DNA of 64,000 nt from Phoenix dactylifera (GCF_009389715.1 NW_024067778.1:62001-126000); one strand, 5' to 3'. Counted from the stretch's first letter, positions 10,424 through 22,230 are shown. Notes: generated from the sequence alone by a model not told the origin. Numbers and translations: made by a program.

Positions 10424-13400
10424 TTGATAGTAAGCATATGTTTTGCAGCTTTGTTTCCGACAGTTTTTTCACAATCTACATCATGCATCCCAATACTTAA
10501 TGGTTCAAATTTCTCGGAATGGAAAGAAAGACTGACATTTACTTTAGGGTGCATGGATATTGATCTGGCACTTCGTGAGGACATGCCACCTGTCCCCACT
10601 GAGGAAACTACGCCAGAGGAGAAAAAGTTGTATGAGAGGTGGGAGCGGTCAAACCGCTTAAGTCTTTTACTCATACAAAATCATATCTCCAGAAAGATAA
10701 GGGGCTCAATTCCTGATTGCAAAATTGCAAAAGAATTCTTAACAGCAGTAGAAGAGCAATTTGTAAGTTCAAAGAAAGCCCTAGCCAGTACCTTAATATC
10801 AAGATTTGCTTCCTTAAAGTATAATGATAATGGTGGCATACGCGAGCACATTATGGAATTACGTGACATCGCTGCCCAATTAAAATTATTGGAAGTAGAC
10901 ATGTCAGAGACTTTTCTTGTACACTTTGTTCTTAATTCTCTGCTTATGGAATATGCACCATTTAAAATCTCATACAACACACATACAGAAAAATGGACTA
11001 TGAATCAACTTCTAGCCATGTGTGTTGATGAGGAGCAGAGAATAAAACAAGAGAGGCAAGAGAGTGTTTATCTCACCTCTCATAAGGGAAAAGGACATAA
11101 AGAGGTCGGCGGTACCAGTCATCATATTCCTGTTAAGAAGAAGAAAATGAAAGTGTCAGCCAAAGTGACTGACAAAAGGCAAATAAAGTGCTTCTTCTGT
11201 AGGAAACAGGGACATTTGAAAAAGGACTGCATCAAGTACAAGAAATGGCTCGAAAAGAAAGGTACTTTTCTTTCCTTAGTGTGTTATGAATCAAATTTTA
11301 TTGATGTACCTCATAACACATGGTGGATTGACTCTAGTGCTACTATCCATATATGTAAAACTTTGCAGGGATTGTTGAACAAAAGAATTCCAACGGAAAG
11401 TGAACGAAGCATCATAATGGGAAATAAGATGCGTTCACATGTGGAAGCAGTTGGAACGTTCAAATTGACCTTAAAGACTAGCCATATTTTGTATCTAGAA
11501 AATACCTTCTATGTACCTGGATTTTCAAGAAACTTGATATCTATTTCAAAACTTGTTTCCTTTGGATATACCGTTTCATTTGGACGGTCATTTGTAAACC
11601 TTTCTTTGAATAATATTATTGTTGGTAATTGCTTGTTAGAGGATGGTTTATTCAAATTAGACCTTGATACATCCTTTGAGCTATCCCTTTTATCCCTGCA
11701 AAATAAAGAACATTATGGATTAAAATGTAGCATGATAAACGAAACTTCCTCTATGTTATGGCACCGAAGATTAGGTCATATCTTTATAAAAAGAATCAAG
11801 AGATTAGTAAATGATGAAATTTTACCAACTCTTGACTATGGTGATTTTGAAACTTGTTTAGACTGCATCAAGAAAAAGCAAACTAACAAGTTTAAGAAAG
11901 GTGCCATAAGAAGCACAAATTTATTGGATCTTATACATACAGATATATGTGGGCCATTTTCGACCCCATGTTTTACTGGTCATAAATATTTTATCACCTT
12001 TATTGATGATTACTCACGCTATGGGTATCTCTACTTGTTGTACGATAAGGCTGAGGCATTAAATGCATTTAAGCTTTTCAAGACAGAGGTAGAGTTACAA
12101 CTTGATAAAAAGATTAAAGTTGTGAGATCAGATAGAGGTGGTGAATACTACGGTAGGTATACTGAAACAGGACAACATTTAGGTCCATTTGCTCGATTTC
12201 TTCAAGAGCAAGGTATAGTTGCACAATACACTATGCCTGGTACTCCTGATCAAAATGGAGTAGCGGAAAGAAGAAACCGAACATTAATGGAGATGGTAAG
12301 AAGTATGATTAGTCACTCAACTCTTCCAATTTCTCTATGGGGTGATGCCTTAAAAACCGCTGCGTATATTCTAAATAGGATTCCTACTAAAGTTGTCCCA
12401 AAAACACCCTATGAAGTTTGGACAGGTAGGAAACCTAGTTTAAGACATCTACACATTTGGGGGTGTCAAGCTGAGGCAAGGGTGTACAACCCACAAGAGA
12501 AAAAGTTGGACTTTAGAACCATTAGTTGTTATTTTATTGGTTATCCAGAAAAGTCCAAGGGATACAGATTTTATTGTCCTAATCATACTTTGAGGATTGT
12601 GGAGACAAGAAATGCTAGATTCCTTGAAAATGACCAAATCAATGGGAGTATAAAACCTCAAGAAATTAATTTTGAGGAAAAGCAAACTCCGTATGGTGTG
12701 CAAGATTCAAATAAGCAGCCAATGATTCCTCTACCTATCATTGATAATGATTTGGAGGAGGATGAGTCTACTTTTAATGTTCCACTTGAATCTGTGCCAG
12801 TTATCACTGAGAATGTTGCTCCTCCACCTATAGAACCAGTGGATCAAGAAGCAACTTTAAGAAGGTCATCAAGGGTAAGGAGATCTCCAATTCCACCAGA
12901 TTATATAGTATACCTTCAAGAAAGCGATTATGACATAGGGAATATAGATGATCCAATAAATTTCTCACAAGCAATAAATTCAGTAAATTCCTCCAAATGG
13001 CTGGATGCTATGAAAGATGAGATAGATTCTATGGCTAAAAATAATGTTTGGAATTTAGTTGAACTACCTCCTGGAGCTACTGCAGTACGCTGCAAATGGG
13101 TTTTTAAAACCAAAAGAGACTCCAAAGGCAAGGTAGAGCGACATAAGGCTAGACTTGTTGCCAAAGGATTTACTCAAAAGGAGGGTATTGATTATCATGA
13201 GACCTTCTCTCCAGTTTCAAAGAAGGATTCTTTAAGGATAATTATGGCTTTGGTGGCTCATTTTGACTTAGAGCTGCACCAAATGGATATGAGAACTGCA
13301 TTTCTTAATGGAGATTTAGAGGAAGAAGTTTACATGAAACAACGTGAAGATTTTGTTTCAGAAGGACAGAGTCAAAAAGTTTGCAAGCTCAATAAGTCTA

Positions 13401-14521
13401 TATATGGACTGAAGCAATCATCCCGACAGTGGTATCTTAAGTTCAATAATATTATTACTACATTTGGCTTTGTAGAAAATATTGTTGATAGATGTATTTA
13501 TCTTAAGATCAGTGGGAGTAGATTCATTTTTCTAGTCTTATATGTAGATGATATTTTGCTTGCTAGTAGTGATTTGGCATTGCTTAGGGAGACTAAGCAA
13601 TTTCTCTCCAGTAATTTTGATATGAAGGATATGGGTGAAGCCTCATATGTCATTGGCATTGAAGTTCATAGAGATAGATCTAAGAAAAAAGTTTGTCTAT
13701 CTCAAAAAGCCTACACTAAGAAAATGTTGGAGAGATTTGGTATGGAAAATTCCAAACCAAGCCCAGTGCCTATTACTAAAGGTGAAAAGTTGAGCCAATC
13801 ACAATCTCCGAGGAATGAAATTGAAAGGGAGCATATGAAAGCATTTCCATATGCTTCACTAATTGGGACTTTAATGTATGCTCAAGTCTGTACCAGACCT
13901 GATATAGCATATGTTGTGGGATTACTGGGGAGATTTCAAGCTAATCCAGGAATAGAACATTGGAGAGTTGCGAAGAAAGTATTGAGATATCTTCAAGGAA
14001 CTTAAGATTATATGCTCACATACAACAAATCCGATCTCTTGGAGATAGTTGGATACTAAGACTCAAACTTTGCGGGATGTCCAGATAGTAGAAAATCAAC
14101 ATCAGGTTATATCTTTCTACTAGCTGGTGGTGCAGTCTCGTGGAAGAGTTCGAAGCAAAAAATGACAGCTGCTTCAACAATGGAAGCTGAGTTATTAGCA
14201 TGCTATGATGCAGTTATACAGGCTATTTAGTTGAGGAACTTTATCACGGGTCTACAGATCGTGGACACTATTTCAAAGCCCATAAAATTATATTGTGATA
14301 ATTTAGTAGCAGTTTTCTCAATACAGAGTAACAAGATATCCAATGAAAATAAGCACATGGAGGTAAAAAATCTTGTTATAAAGGAAAAATGTGAAAACCA
14401 TAAAGTTTCAGTTCAATACATCAATACTGTGCTTATGTTGGCAGATCCTTTGACCAAAGCAATAGCTCCAGGATTGCATAAGGAGCATGTCGGTCAAATG
14501 GGCCTTTTCTGTATAAATTAA
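10424..14521 (+). pseudogene. Copia gag-pol polyprotein with three in-frame stops
   Basis: The frame is open for 1193 codons to 14005, then continues in the same frame to 14521 with stops at 14003-14005, 14057-14059 and 14228-14230. Seen in order (residues): gag (about 20-250, [18 protein letters not shown]), zinc knuckle [14 protein letters not shown] (about 260), protease [12 protein letters not shown] (about 300), GAG-pre-integrase WHRRLGH, integrase core with DICGPF, SDRGGE and NGVAERRNR (about 510-640), and RT with YVDD at residue 1040. RNase H motifs (STSGYIF, MEAE) lie beyond the first stop. The protease motif reads DSS where DSG is usual. The beginning ([15 protein letters not shown]) lies across an acceptor-like TTTTGCAG, so the true gag start may come from an upstream exon. 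All stops hit the RNase H region. Confidence 0.9.
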
Positions 14522-14859
14522 TTGATGTATTATTATGCACATTTTAGATGGTTGTAAATCACATATATTGTATTTTCTGCTTTAATGAATTCATATGGTT
14601 TATGCATACTATGGTATTGTGACCAAAGAATGAATTTTATGAGAAGTTCATTCATAAGGGTTTGGTTATGATGGTTTAGTAATATAGTGATCATGGAAGG
14701 TTATACGCCAATCAAATAGGTGTTATTTCCGCCATGGTTCGTAATATTATTCTCAAAGTAGTCAAACATAAAGTTTGCCCGACTTGATATCAGAATAAAA
14801 AGAATACGCGTATAAAGATTATAAAATTCAAGTGCAAAGGATATTTCACTTGTCAATAT

Positions 14860-14941
14860 GGTCCAAGTGGGAGAATGTTGGGATCCCGTCAAGTTGTGGC
14901 CCACATTGACAAATGGCGTCAATGTGGTCCAAGTGGGAGAA
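14860..14941 (+). promoter_or_regulatory. Polypurine tract with duplicated copy
   Basis: CCAAGTGGGAGAATGTTGG abuts the 3' LTR (PPT AAGTGGGAGA just before 14942). The same string, including the first bases of an LTR (GTTGGGATCCCGTC), already occurs 66 bases upstream at 14860-14888. The element therefore has two potential plus-strand priming sites. Only the downstream one borders the LTR. Confidence 0.75.
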
Positions 14942-15295
14942 TGTTGGATCCCGTTTAATTAAACCTTGATCCCGTTTAATTAGAACCCACATCTTGACAA
15001 GTGTCACTTGTAAATCTTGATAATCACAAGGGCATTAAGGTAATTGCACGGCAGTGAAAGGTCGCCTTGATGGAGGGTGACTCTTCACGTGTGTAACTAA
15101 TCACGGCGTTTGGTCCCTGGAGAGGGCTATAAATAGCCTGTCAGACCCCTTCTCTAATACACGCATTAAGAGCTCTCTCTCCAGAAGATCTCTCGCTAAT
15201 TTCTGTTCAGTCGCACGCATCTCAGAGTTCAATTTGAAGATGGACTTAGCGAGTCAAGGTATGATTTACAATTCATAAAGTTAATCAATTCAATA
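14942..15295 (+). repeat. 3' LTR of the nested Copia element
   Basis: It is the same 354-bp length as the 5' LTR. Differences by eye: one C/T near +76, one T/C and an adjacent GA/AG pair near +120-135, and one A/G near +285. It is followed by the TSD TTTCT at 15296-15300. Confidence 0.93.
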
Positions 15296-15564
15296 TTTCT
15301 TAACTAACACTTCCTTAGATGTTGATAATAATATTCTGGTATTACAACTGAGTATTTAAGTGCAAGGAAAAAAGGTAAATTGAAAAAATACACCTGATGC
15401 CCAATTAAATTACAATAGCTCTTTTAAGGGTGCCAATTTGTAAAGACGGTAAAATCTCTTTACCGACGCCTTGGATAGCGTAGGGAATGTTTTTACCGAC
15501 ATGTAAAAGCGTCGCTAATGGGCAAAAAAAAGGGTCGCTAATGCCCAATTTTCTTGTAGTGTCT

Positions 15565-17060
15565 GAAGAATCAAATCACATTAGATTGAGGTACTAACTA
15601 GGGATATGGCTCCATGCTCAAACTGAGGTGAAGGATAGGGTTGACCATAAGATAGTGTCTAACAAATGGTTCATTTGATCGGAGTAATTTCATCTGATCA
15701 AAAGTAAGGTTGGGTATAGATGGTGAAACAAAAAAATCTAGTGGTATCCAACAAGGACAAAGGTGAAAGTTGATATGCTACATGGTGGCTACGGGTCAAG
15801 ACCTCTTTATGGGATTGATCAAGGTCATTGTGGAAGAGTCCTTTACGGGGGTGTAGCAAAATCCTAGAGAGATAGTAGAGACGGAAATAATGTCAAGAGA
15901 GAAATAAGAGAGAATGTGAGATGGTGAGAGATAAGTGAGAGAAAGAGAGAGACAGAAAGCTTTTCTATCTCCAATAGACGAAGAGGAGGAGGCTAAGCCT
16001 AGTGGCGGTAGTGGTGAAAGCATTAAAAATACTATTAAGAATTATGAGATATCGTATGATATATTACTCTTGAGTGGCTGAATTCCTATTGATAATTGAT
16101 GTACATATATATATATACTGTTTATTCGAGTATTATTGATAGTCGATTTGTGATGCATGATGTGTGTGACAATTTTTTGCTATTTTAAACTTATATTATT
16201 ATGTTGGTATGGATGTGTGAGGATTCTTATTAGGCTATAAAACTCATAACCCATTTCTCTTTCTCTTTTTCAGAGTCGCAGGATGCATAGTTTCAGATGG
16301 ATCGGATATGGAGTTTAAGTATCAGAGTCATGAGTAAGTTAGTTTCTTTTTTTTTTGATACCGATGAATATTTGAAGATCTTGTAACTGAACTAGTTTGA
16401 TTATTTGGATATGTTGGATTTACTTATTTGGATTAATTGATTAATTGTAGAGTTATCAGATTTTTGTTCATCTTAGGCTTTGCATCATCTTTAGGGTACT
16501 ACTCTAGGGCTCATGCGGCCATGTCACGTGGTCGACCCAGATGATCGGTTCGGGGCGTGACATGCCTTTTAGAGATGTTGACCTTTAATCTTGCTACTTG
16601 TCTAAGGGTCCAAGTGCAATTTGGTAGCATGTGCGGCATTTGCTATTTAGTTAATTGGATGTATGGAGTAGGTCAAGGTTAAAAAAAAGCCTTTAGGCCT
16701 TTATTGTTATCTATTATAGGCTAGACATGGTCATAATATTTTTATAATTTAGATGGGGATTACGTGTATTTTTTTTTCTTTTTGTTGAAAGGGTTATGTG
16801 CAATTTGGACTATGTCATGATGTTCTTAATCCAAATGAATCATATCACGTTCATTGGACATGCTTCCATTATACCCCACGTTTCTAGATGCCAGCTAAGT
16901 CTTATCTTCCCTCACATTGCATTGATTAACTACTATACTTCTAAGTAACTCCCATGTGGTCTAATAAGTCTAGGGATAATAGATGCTATTACCTAGGTCC
17001 TTTACCAAATTAATGTGATTCAATGTTTAGTATAAAAATACTAAAATTGTAAAATGAATG
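15565..17060. repeat. Intergenic debris with an LTR-type terminus at 16562
   Basis: Around 16535-16562 the sequence ends GGTTCGGGGCGTGACA. Its reverse complement TGTCACGCCCCGAACC is a common plant Ty3/Gypsy LTR start, so a minus-oriented LTR probably runs leftwards from 16562. A similar block (CTCTTTTTCAGA then CAGGATGCATAG) recurs in another LTR-like segment near 47.7 kb. I cannot place the other end and see no coding domain. 16563-17060 holds nothing recognisable. Confidence 0.4.
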
Positions 17061-17067
17061 GAGGTTA

Positions 17068-17089
17068 GGGGGGGGGGGGGGGGGGGGGG
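17068..17089 (+). repeat. 22-base G homopolymer
   Basis: An uninterrupted run of 22 G residues. It may reflect replication or assembly slippage, and it could form G-quadruplex structure. Confidence 0.95.
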
Positions 17090-17094
17090 CGTGG

Positions 17095-17225
17095 TTGGAG
17101 GATATGGTCATTGAAAACTTGCAGCCCTAATACTTTAAGAGCCTGTTTGGTTCACAACTGGAATTGGATTCGAAGTCATAATCAGAATGGATTGTGTTGG
17201 GAATCAGAATGACCATATCCTCCAA
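17095..17225. repeat. 18-bp perfect inverted repeat with a 95-base loop
   Basis: TTGGAGGATATGGTCATT at 17095-17112 is the exact reverse complement of 17208-17225. One arm lies between the G tract and the MITE-like segment and the other lies inside that segment. Confidence 0.85.
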
Positions 17226-17434
17226 TGTGTTTAGTTCGTGACCAGAATTGGAATTGGAATTAGATTGAAATTTGAATACTAGAGAAGATGAGAGATTGGA
17301 TTTTGGGAGATTGGGGCCTTTTCATTTTTTTTTAGAATTGAAATGGAAATTGCACTCCTCCTAACTAATTAGATAAAACGAGAGTTACTCGTTTCCATTC
17401 TTATTTCAGAATCCAACTCCCCCGACCAAACCTA
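17140..17434. mobile_element. Putative MITE
   Basis: The left end GAGCCTGTTTGGTTC and the right end GACCAAACCTACC are imperfect inverted repeats of the common plant MITE type. The inner parts (GGATTCGAAGTCATAATCAG and TTATTTCAGAATCC) also mirror each other imperfectly. The length is about 295 bp and there is no coding capacity. I could not identify a convincing TSD, so the superfamily is left open. Confidence 0.45.
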
Positions 17435-18851
17435 CCTTCGAGCAGCAATGACAGCTTCTATTTGGTGAAGTATATGAACAACATTTACAAAACAAAAGGC
17501 TTTTAGGTAGCCAATGGGGCTGCCCATTGCCATGCCAATATTTACCAACTCATCAGCTAGGCTATTTACTTTAGCTCGAGCCTGAATCAATGTGAAGATA
17601 ACATGAGTTGGTTGTCCTTTGGTTGTGATTTTGTAATGAAAAACACTGCTATCATGGTGATTATCACATGCAGGAATCTGCAATCTGTCCATTTGCTTCT
17701 TCCTGCTTTGAAGCTGCATATATTTACTCACAAGGGAGAGCAAAAAATAACAACACGAAGAAGTTTCGACATTATGTTGTGCCTTGTCTATAAACTAGAA
17801 TTTTTCTTTCTTTCCACCTACATCATCGCCTACGGCTGTGGATTCTCTTTGATGGAGGTGCTACCTTTTTAAGGGATGACATTATTTTGAAGTTGATTGA
17901 TGGTACGTGCATACAATGGGTGCAACTCATCATCTTACCTTTTTCCCTGTCCCGTTGCTGCCAGGCCCCCCCTCAAGTACATGGGAATGCATGGGAAGTG
18001 AGGACATGAAAAAGAAAAAGTTGTTCGGTTGTCTGCAACCAGAGAAATTATGAGTAAGTTTGCTGAAGGTGATTTGTATGTCGGCAGTCGAAAATATTTG
18101 GTTTAGTAGACCGTTTGAAACACGCATTGAGTACAAAACAACAGAAGATCTGAAGCCTGGAGTTAAAATTCAAGTCCAAAAAAAGGTCCAATGGACTTGG
18201 ACCATTCAAAGGTACGGATTACAGCTTTCACGTAAGAAAAATGAGCGGTCTTCTTTCGTGATATCGATGTTGGATTGTAAACCGCACAGATCTCCAAAAA
18301 TTCCCAACTCCTTTATTCTGCATAGTTTTTTCCTTTTATATATATTTTGTTATAGAACGGACAGTTCATATATACAGTTCATATATATGTATATATAGAA
18401 AGAGAGAGAGAGAGAAAGAAAGTATGGATATTTTTTATAAAGTTAGAAAATATAATATCATGAAAAGTAATTGGGATAGCTGATAAGTTGGTCCAAAACA
18501 CTTCTTCATTATTCATCTCATAGTGACATGCTTGACCATCTAAAAAGTATACTCTTTTGAGCTTCTCTAGATATTAAATAAGAGCAGATGTATTCTTTCG
18601 AATTTATTGGATTTAGCCAATCATCACCGCCGAGTCTCTCTTAATGATAATATAGTGGGCCTTCAATACATGTCTTGTATAAGTAACGTGACAACCCTCA
18701 GCTTCGCTTCTGGAACAAAAACATCAAAACAAAAAAGTGGGCTCGAAGCGACCATTGCACGAGAAGGTGGATTGGCACGAAGGAACTAGGAAGGCTAATC
18801 TTTTTTTCATGTGGAAGATACGATGCCTGTCCTCGGAGATAACGATGTGTT
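17435..18851. other. Intergenic, possible decayed RNase H-like fragment on the minus strand
   Basis: The minus-strand frame 17743-17432 contains IQARAKVNSLADELVNIG, which faintly resembles the end of a plant RNase H domain of LINE origin (EAN..ADALAN.G). The match is weak. The remainder has GA-rich and TATA-rich simple stretches (18360-18420) and no recognisable gene. It ends at the TSD GTGTT (18847-18851) of the next element. Confidence 0.3.
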
Positions 18852-19222
18852 TGTCGAGAAAATAAACTTAATAAATGTCTTTTAAGAAATTCATGAATAT
18901 ATAAAGGGTCATCTTGAGAGTAGTGGTTCATGTATTTGGGTTTTCAATATACATTCAAGTGGTTCATGTATTTGAGTTTTCAATGTACATTTAAGTGGTT
19001 CATATATTTGAGTTTTCAATGCGCATTTATTGGAGTTTTCAATGTGCATTTAGGTGGTTCATGTATTTGGATTTTCTATGTGTACCTAGGAGTCTTATAA
19101 ATTCTATGTAAGTCTTATAGTTTTGTAAGAGGCAAGAGCCAAAGTGAGTAAAACAAGTTTTGAAGTATTTCACCTCTTCATTCCTTCCTCTGTAGAGAAA
19201 TCTTTCTTCCTATATTCCAACA
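18852..19222 (+). repeat. 5' LTR of the integrase-less Copia element
   Basis: It starts TGTCGAGAAAATAAAC and ends TATATTCCAACA. It contains about four imperfect tandem copies of a 36-bp unit, GTGGTTCATGTATTTGGATT plus TTCAATGTGCATTTAG, between about 18920 and 19090. Confidence 0.9.
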
Positions 19223-19258
19223 AATTAGTATCAGAGCACCAGTTTCTTGATCCTGGAG

Positions 19259-21840
19259 ATGGCCAATTCTACCTTCCCTTTGTTGTGGGGTTGTCACAGA
19301 TTGGCCGGCCGGGAAGCTTTTAAGAGTAGGGGGCTTTTTCTCTTTGTGGAGGCATATTAATTCTGTCACCTTACAAAAAAAAAATGAGAATTGGTGCATT
19401 TGTATGAAGGCTTTGCTTAGAATCAAGATGTGTAGGAGATTGTGTATAGAAGCTATGAGGGGCCTTGTGAAGAAGCTACGATGAGTCCTACTCAAAGGGA
19501 GGCTCTACAGAAACTGTGAAAGGACCAACAAGCTCTCACTCTCATCCATCAATGTTTGGATGAAGCCATGTTTAAGGGAGTGGCTAATGCGACCACCACC
19601 AAGCAAGCATGAGAGATCTTACAAAACTCCTACCAAGGAGTTGATAAAGTGAAAAAAGTGCACCTTCAAATGTCACGAGGAGATTTTGAATATATACGAA
19701 TGCAAGAATCCGAGTCCATTGTAGATTTCTTTTTGAGGATGTTGGTCATAGTGAATCAAATGAATAGGTATGGAGAAAGATGGGAGGATGTCCGGGTCAT
19801 TGAGAAGATGCTTCGCTCGTTGCGTTTGAAGTTCGATTACATCGTTATAGCCATTGAGGAGTCCCAAGATTTGGAGACTATGATGGTTAATCAAATTATG
19901 GGTTTGTTACAAGCTCATGAAGAGAGAGTCAACAAGAAGGAGGAGCCGATTGAGCAAGTTCTAGCCACCAAGCTCTCAGTAAAGAAGGAAGGGGAGCAGA
20001 AGAAAGTCAACAAGGAAGAGGACGTGGATGTGGACAAGGTTGAGGGAGAGGAGGAAGAGAAAGAGGAAGAGGCGAACAAGACAATCAAAACTCTAACAAT
20101 GAAGAAATGGGGCATTCCTCAAGAGGACGTGGTAAAAAAACTATACAAGGCAAAATGATAAGTCCAATGTTCGGTGTTACAATTGCCAAAAGAATGGGCT
20201 TATGCTCGGGATTGTTGGAGTTTTCCTAGCAATATTGACGAGAAGGCTAATTATGTAGAGAATGAGGAAACGGAGGCCACTTTGTTGCTAGCCTACAAAG
20301 GAGAAAAAAGAAGCAATAAAGATTTGTGGTATCTTGATAATGCCGCAAACAATCACATGTGTGGAGATAAAAGCAAGTTTGTAGAGATTGACGAATCGGT
20401 GACCGAATTTGTCACATTTGGAGATAACCCTAAAATTTCAATTGAAGACAAAGGTACGATTTTAATTTGTCATTTAAGGCTTGGGCATGTGAATATTGGA
20501 TGCTTGAAGTTGTTAGCTCAAAAAGGGATTTTGAAGGGCTTGCTGTCTATTGACCAACCGAGATTGACTATGGTGAAATGTTTGCTCTCGTTGCATGGTT
20601 GAAGACTATCCAAATAATAATCTCACTTGCAGCTCAAAAAAAGTGGAAGATTTATCAATTGGATGCCAAATTGGGTTTTTTAAATGACATTCTTGAGAAA
20701 GAGATTTATGTTGAACAACCTTTGGGCTATGTAATCAAAGGCCATAAAGACAAAGTGTTGAAGTTGAAGAAAACCTTGTAGGGTTTGAAGCAAGCGTCAA
20801 GAGCTTGGAATAGTCAGATTGAGAAGTATTTCTAAGAGAATGGGTTTATCAAGTGCCCACATGAGTATGCTCTCTATGCTAATGTGTGTGAAAATGGAGA
20901 TATTTTGTTTGTTTGCTTATATGTTGATGATTTGATTTTTATGGGCAATAATACAAGTATGTTTGGAGAGTTTAAGCAAGCTATGACTAGAGAGTTTGGA
21001 ATGACGGATATTGATCTCATGTCTTATTATCTTGGCATTGAGATCAAGCAAATAAAAGATGAAATTTTTATTGCCGAAGAAGGTTCTGCTAAGAAGATTC
21101 TTAAGAGGTTCAAAATGGAAGATTGTCAATCCGTGAGCACTTCAATGGAATGTGGAGTCAAATTATCCAAGCATAAAGAAGGAGAGAAGGTAGACTCTAC
21201 AATCTTCAAAAATCTAGTTGAAAGTTTGAGATACCTAACTTATACAAGACCGGACATACTTTTTGGAGTTGCGCTTGTTAGTCAGTTTATGGAGTCACCA
21301 AGCATAACATATTTCAAAGCGGCAAAATGAATTCTTCATTATATCAAAGGTACAATTAGTTTTGGTTTGCTTTATTCATTTTCTAATGAATTTAAGCTTG
21401 TGGGCTATAATAATAGTGATTAGGCCGGAGATATAGATAATCGGAAGAGCACTACCAGCTTTATTTTCTACTTGAGGAATACGACTTTTACTTGGAGTTC
21501 GAAGAAGTAAGCAATTGTGAAACTGTATATGTTGCTGCTGCATCTTGTGTTTGTCATGTTATAAGGTTAAGAAGATTGTTGAAGGAGTTACAAATACCAC
21601 GATGAGGCTACAGAGATTTTTGTTGACAATAAGTCGGCCATTGCATTAGCGAAGTACCCATTTTTTCATGATAGAAGCAAGCATATTGATATGAGGTATC
21701 ATTTTCTTAGAGATTGCATTGTGAAGAATAAAGTACAAGTGAAGTATGTGAAGACCCATGATCAAGTTGCGGATATTTTTACAAAGCCTCTCAAGTATGA
21801 CACTTTTAGCAAGTTGAGGATGATACTTGGAGTTACAAGG
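19259..21840 (+). pseudogene. Remnant Copia gag-pol lacking integrase
   Basis: Gag starts at ATGGCCAATTCTACC (19259) but soon hits stops. It is open from 19649 to 20158 ([38 protein letters not shown], then a Glu/Lys-rich tail). 20174-20602 holds protease-like LWYLDNAANNHMCG and pre-integrase HLRLGHVNIG, then jumps straight to RT sequence (YQLDAKLGFLND at about 20655, YVDD at about 20922). RNase H follows with stops. The catalytic integrase motifs are absent, which implies a deletion near 20560. Several breaks are CAG or TGG codons turned to TAG or TAA. Confidence 0.85.
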
Positions 21841-21858
21841 AATTAAGTTTAAAGGGGG

Positions 21859-22225
21859 TGTTGAGAAAATAAACTTAATAAATGTTCTTTGGAAAGTTCA
21901 CGAATATATGAAGAGTCATCTTGAGAGTAGTGGTTCATGTATTTGGATTTTCAATGTGCATTTAAGTGGTTCATATATTTGGATTTTTAATGTGGATTCA
22001 TTTGGATTTTCAATGTGCATTTAGGTGGTTTATATATTTGGATTTTCAATGTGCATTTAGGTGGTTCATGTATTTGGATTTACTATGCGTACCTAGAAGT
22101 CCTATAAATTCTATGTAAGTTTTGTAGTTTTGTGAAAGACAAGAACCAATATGAATAGAAAATTTTTTGAAGTATTTCACCTCTTCATTCCTTTCCAGAG
22201 AAATCTCTCTTCCTATATTCCAACA
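21859..22225 (+). repeat. 3' LTR of the integrase-less Copia element
   Basis: It starts TGTTGAGAAAATAAAC and ends TATATTCCAACA, followed by the TSD GTGTT. It has the same 36-bp internal repeats as the 5' LTR with scattered differences, so it is clearly older than the nested Copia element at 8.3 kb. Confidence 0.9.
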
Positions 22226-22230
22226 GTGTT

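Larger units (their letters stand above)
8291..15295 (+). mobile_element. Ty1/Copia LTR retrotransposon, full length, nested in the CACTA element
   Basis: Two 354-bp LTRs (8291-8644 and 14942-15295) flank a 6.3 kb interior with primer-binding site, long leader, gag-pol and polypurine tract. The flanking TSD is TTTCT (8286-8290 and 15296-15300). Domain order is gag, protease, integrase, RT, RNase H, the Copia order. By eye the LTRs differ at about 5 of 354 positions, so the insertion is young. However, the polyprotein frame carries three stop codons, so this copy cannot make a complete protein. Confidence 0.93.
6717..15561. mobile_element. Non-autonomous CACTA element interrupted by a nested Copia element
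   Basis: The left end is CACTACAACAAAAAAG at 6717 and the right end is ATTTTCTTGTAGTG at 15561. The trinucleotide TCT flanks both (6714-6716 and 15562-15564), a perfect 3-bp TSD. Subterminal CGACGC / GCGTCGG repeats lie at 6755-6930 and 15455-15540. After removing the nested Copia element (8291-15295) and one TSD copy, the CACTA element is only about 1.8 kb and encodes no recognisable transposase. It contains a C/T-rich leader-like block (6950-7260) and unassigned sequence to 8290 that may be captured host DNA. Confidence 0.85.
18852..22225 (+). mobile_element. Ty1/Copia element with integrase region deleted
   Basis: LTRs of 371 and 367 bp (18852-19222 and 21859-22225) bound a 2.6 kb interior. 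The TSD is GTGTT on both sides (18847-18851, 22226-22230). The PBS reads TTAGTATCAGAGC, one base off the usual TGGTATCAGAGC, and the PPT is AAAGGGGG just before 21859. The interior keeps gag, part of the GAG-pre-integrase region, RT and RNase H but has no integrase core, and carries several stops. It is a defective copy that would need help from another element. Confidence 0.92.
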
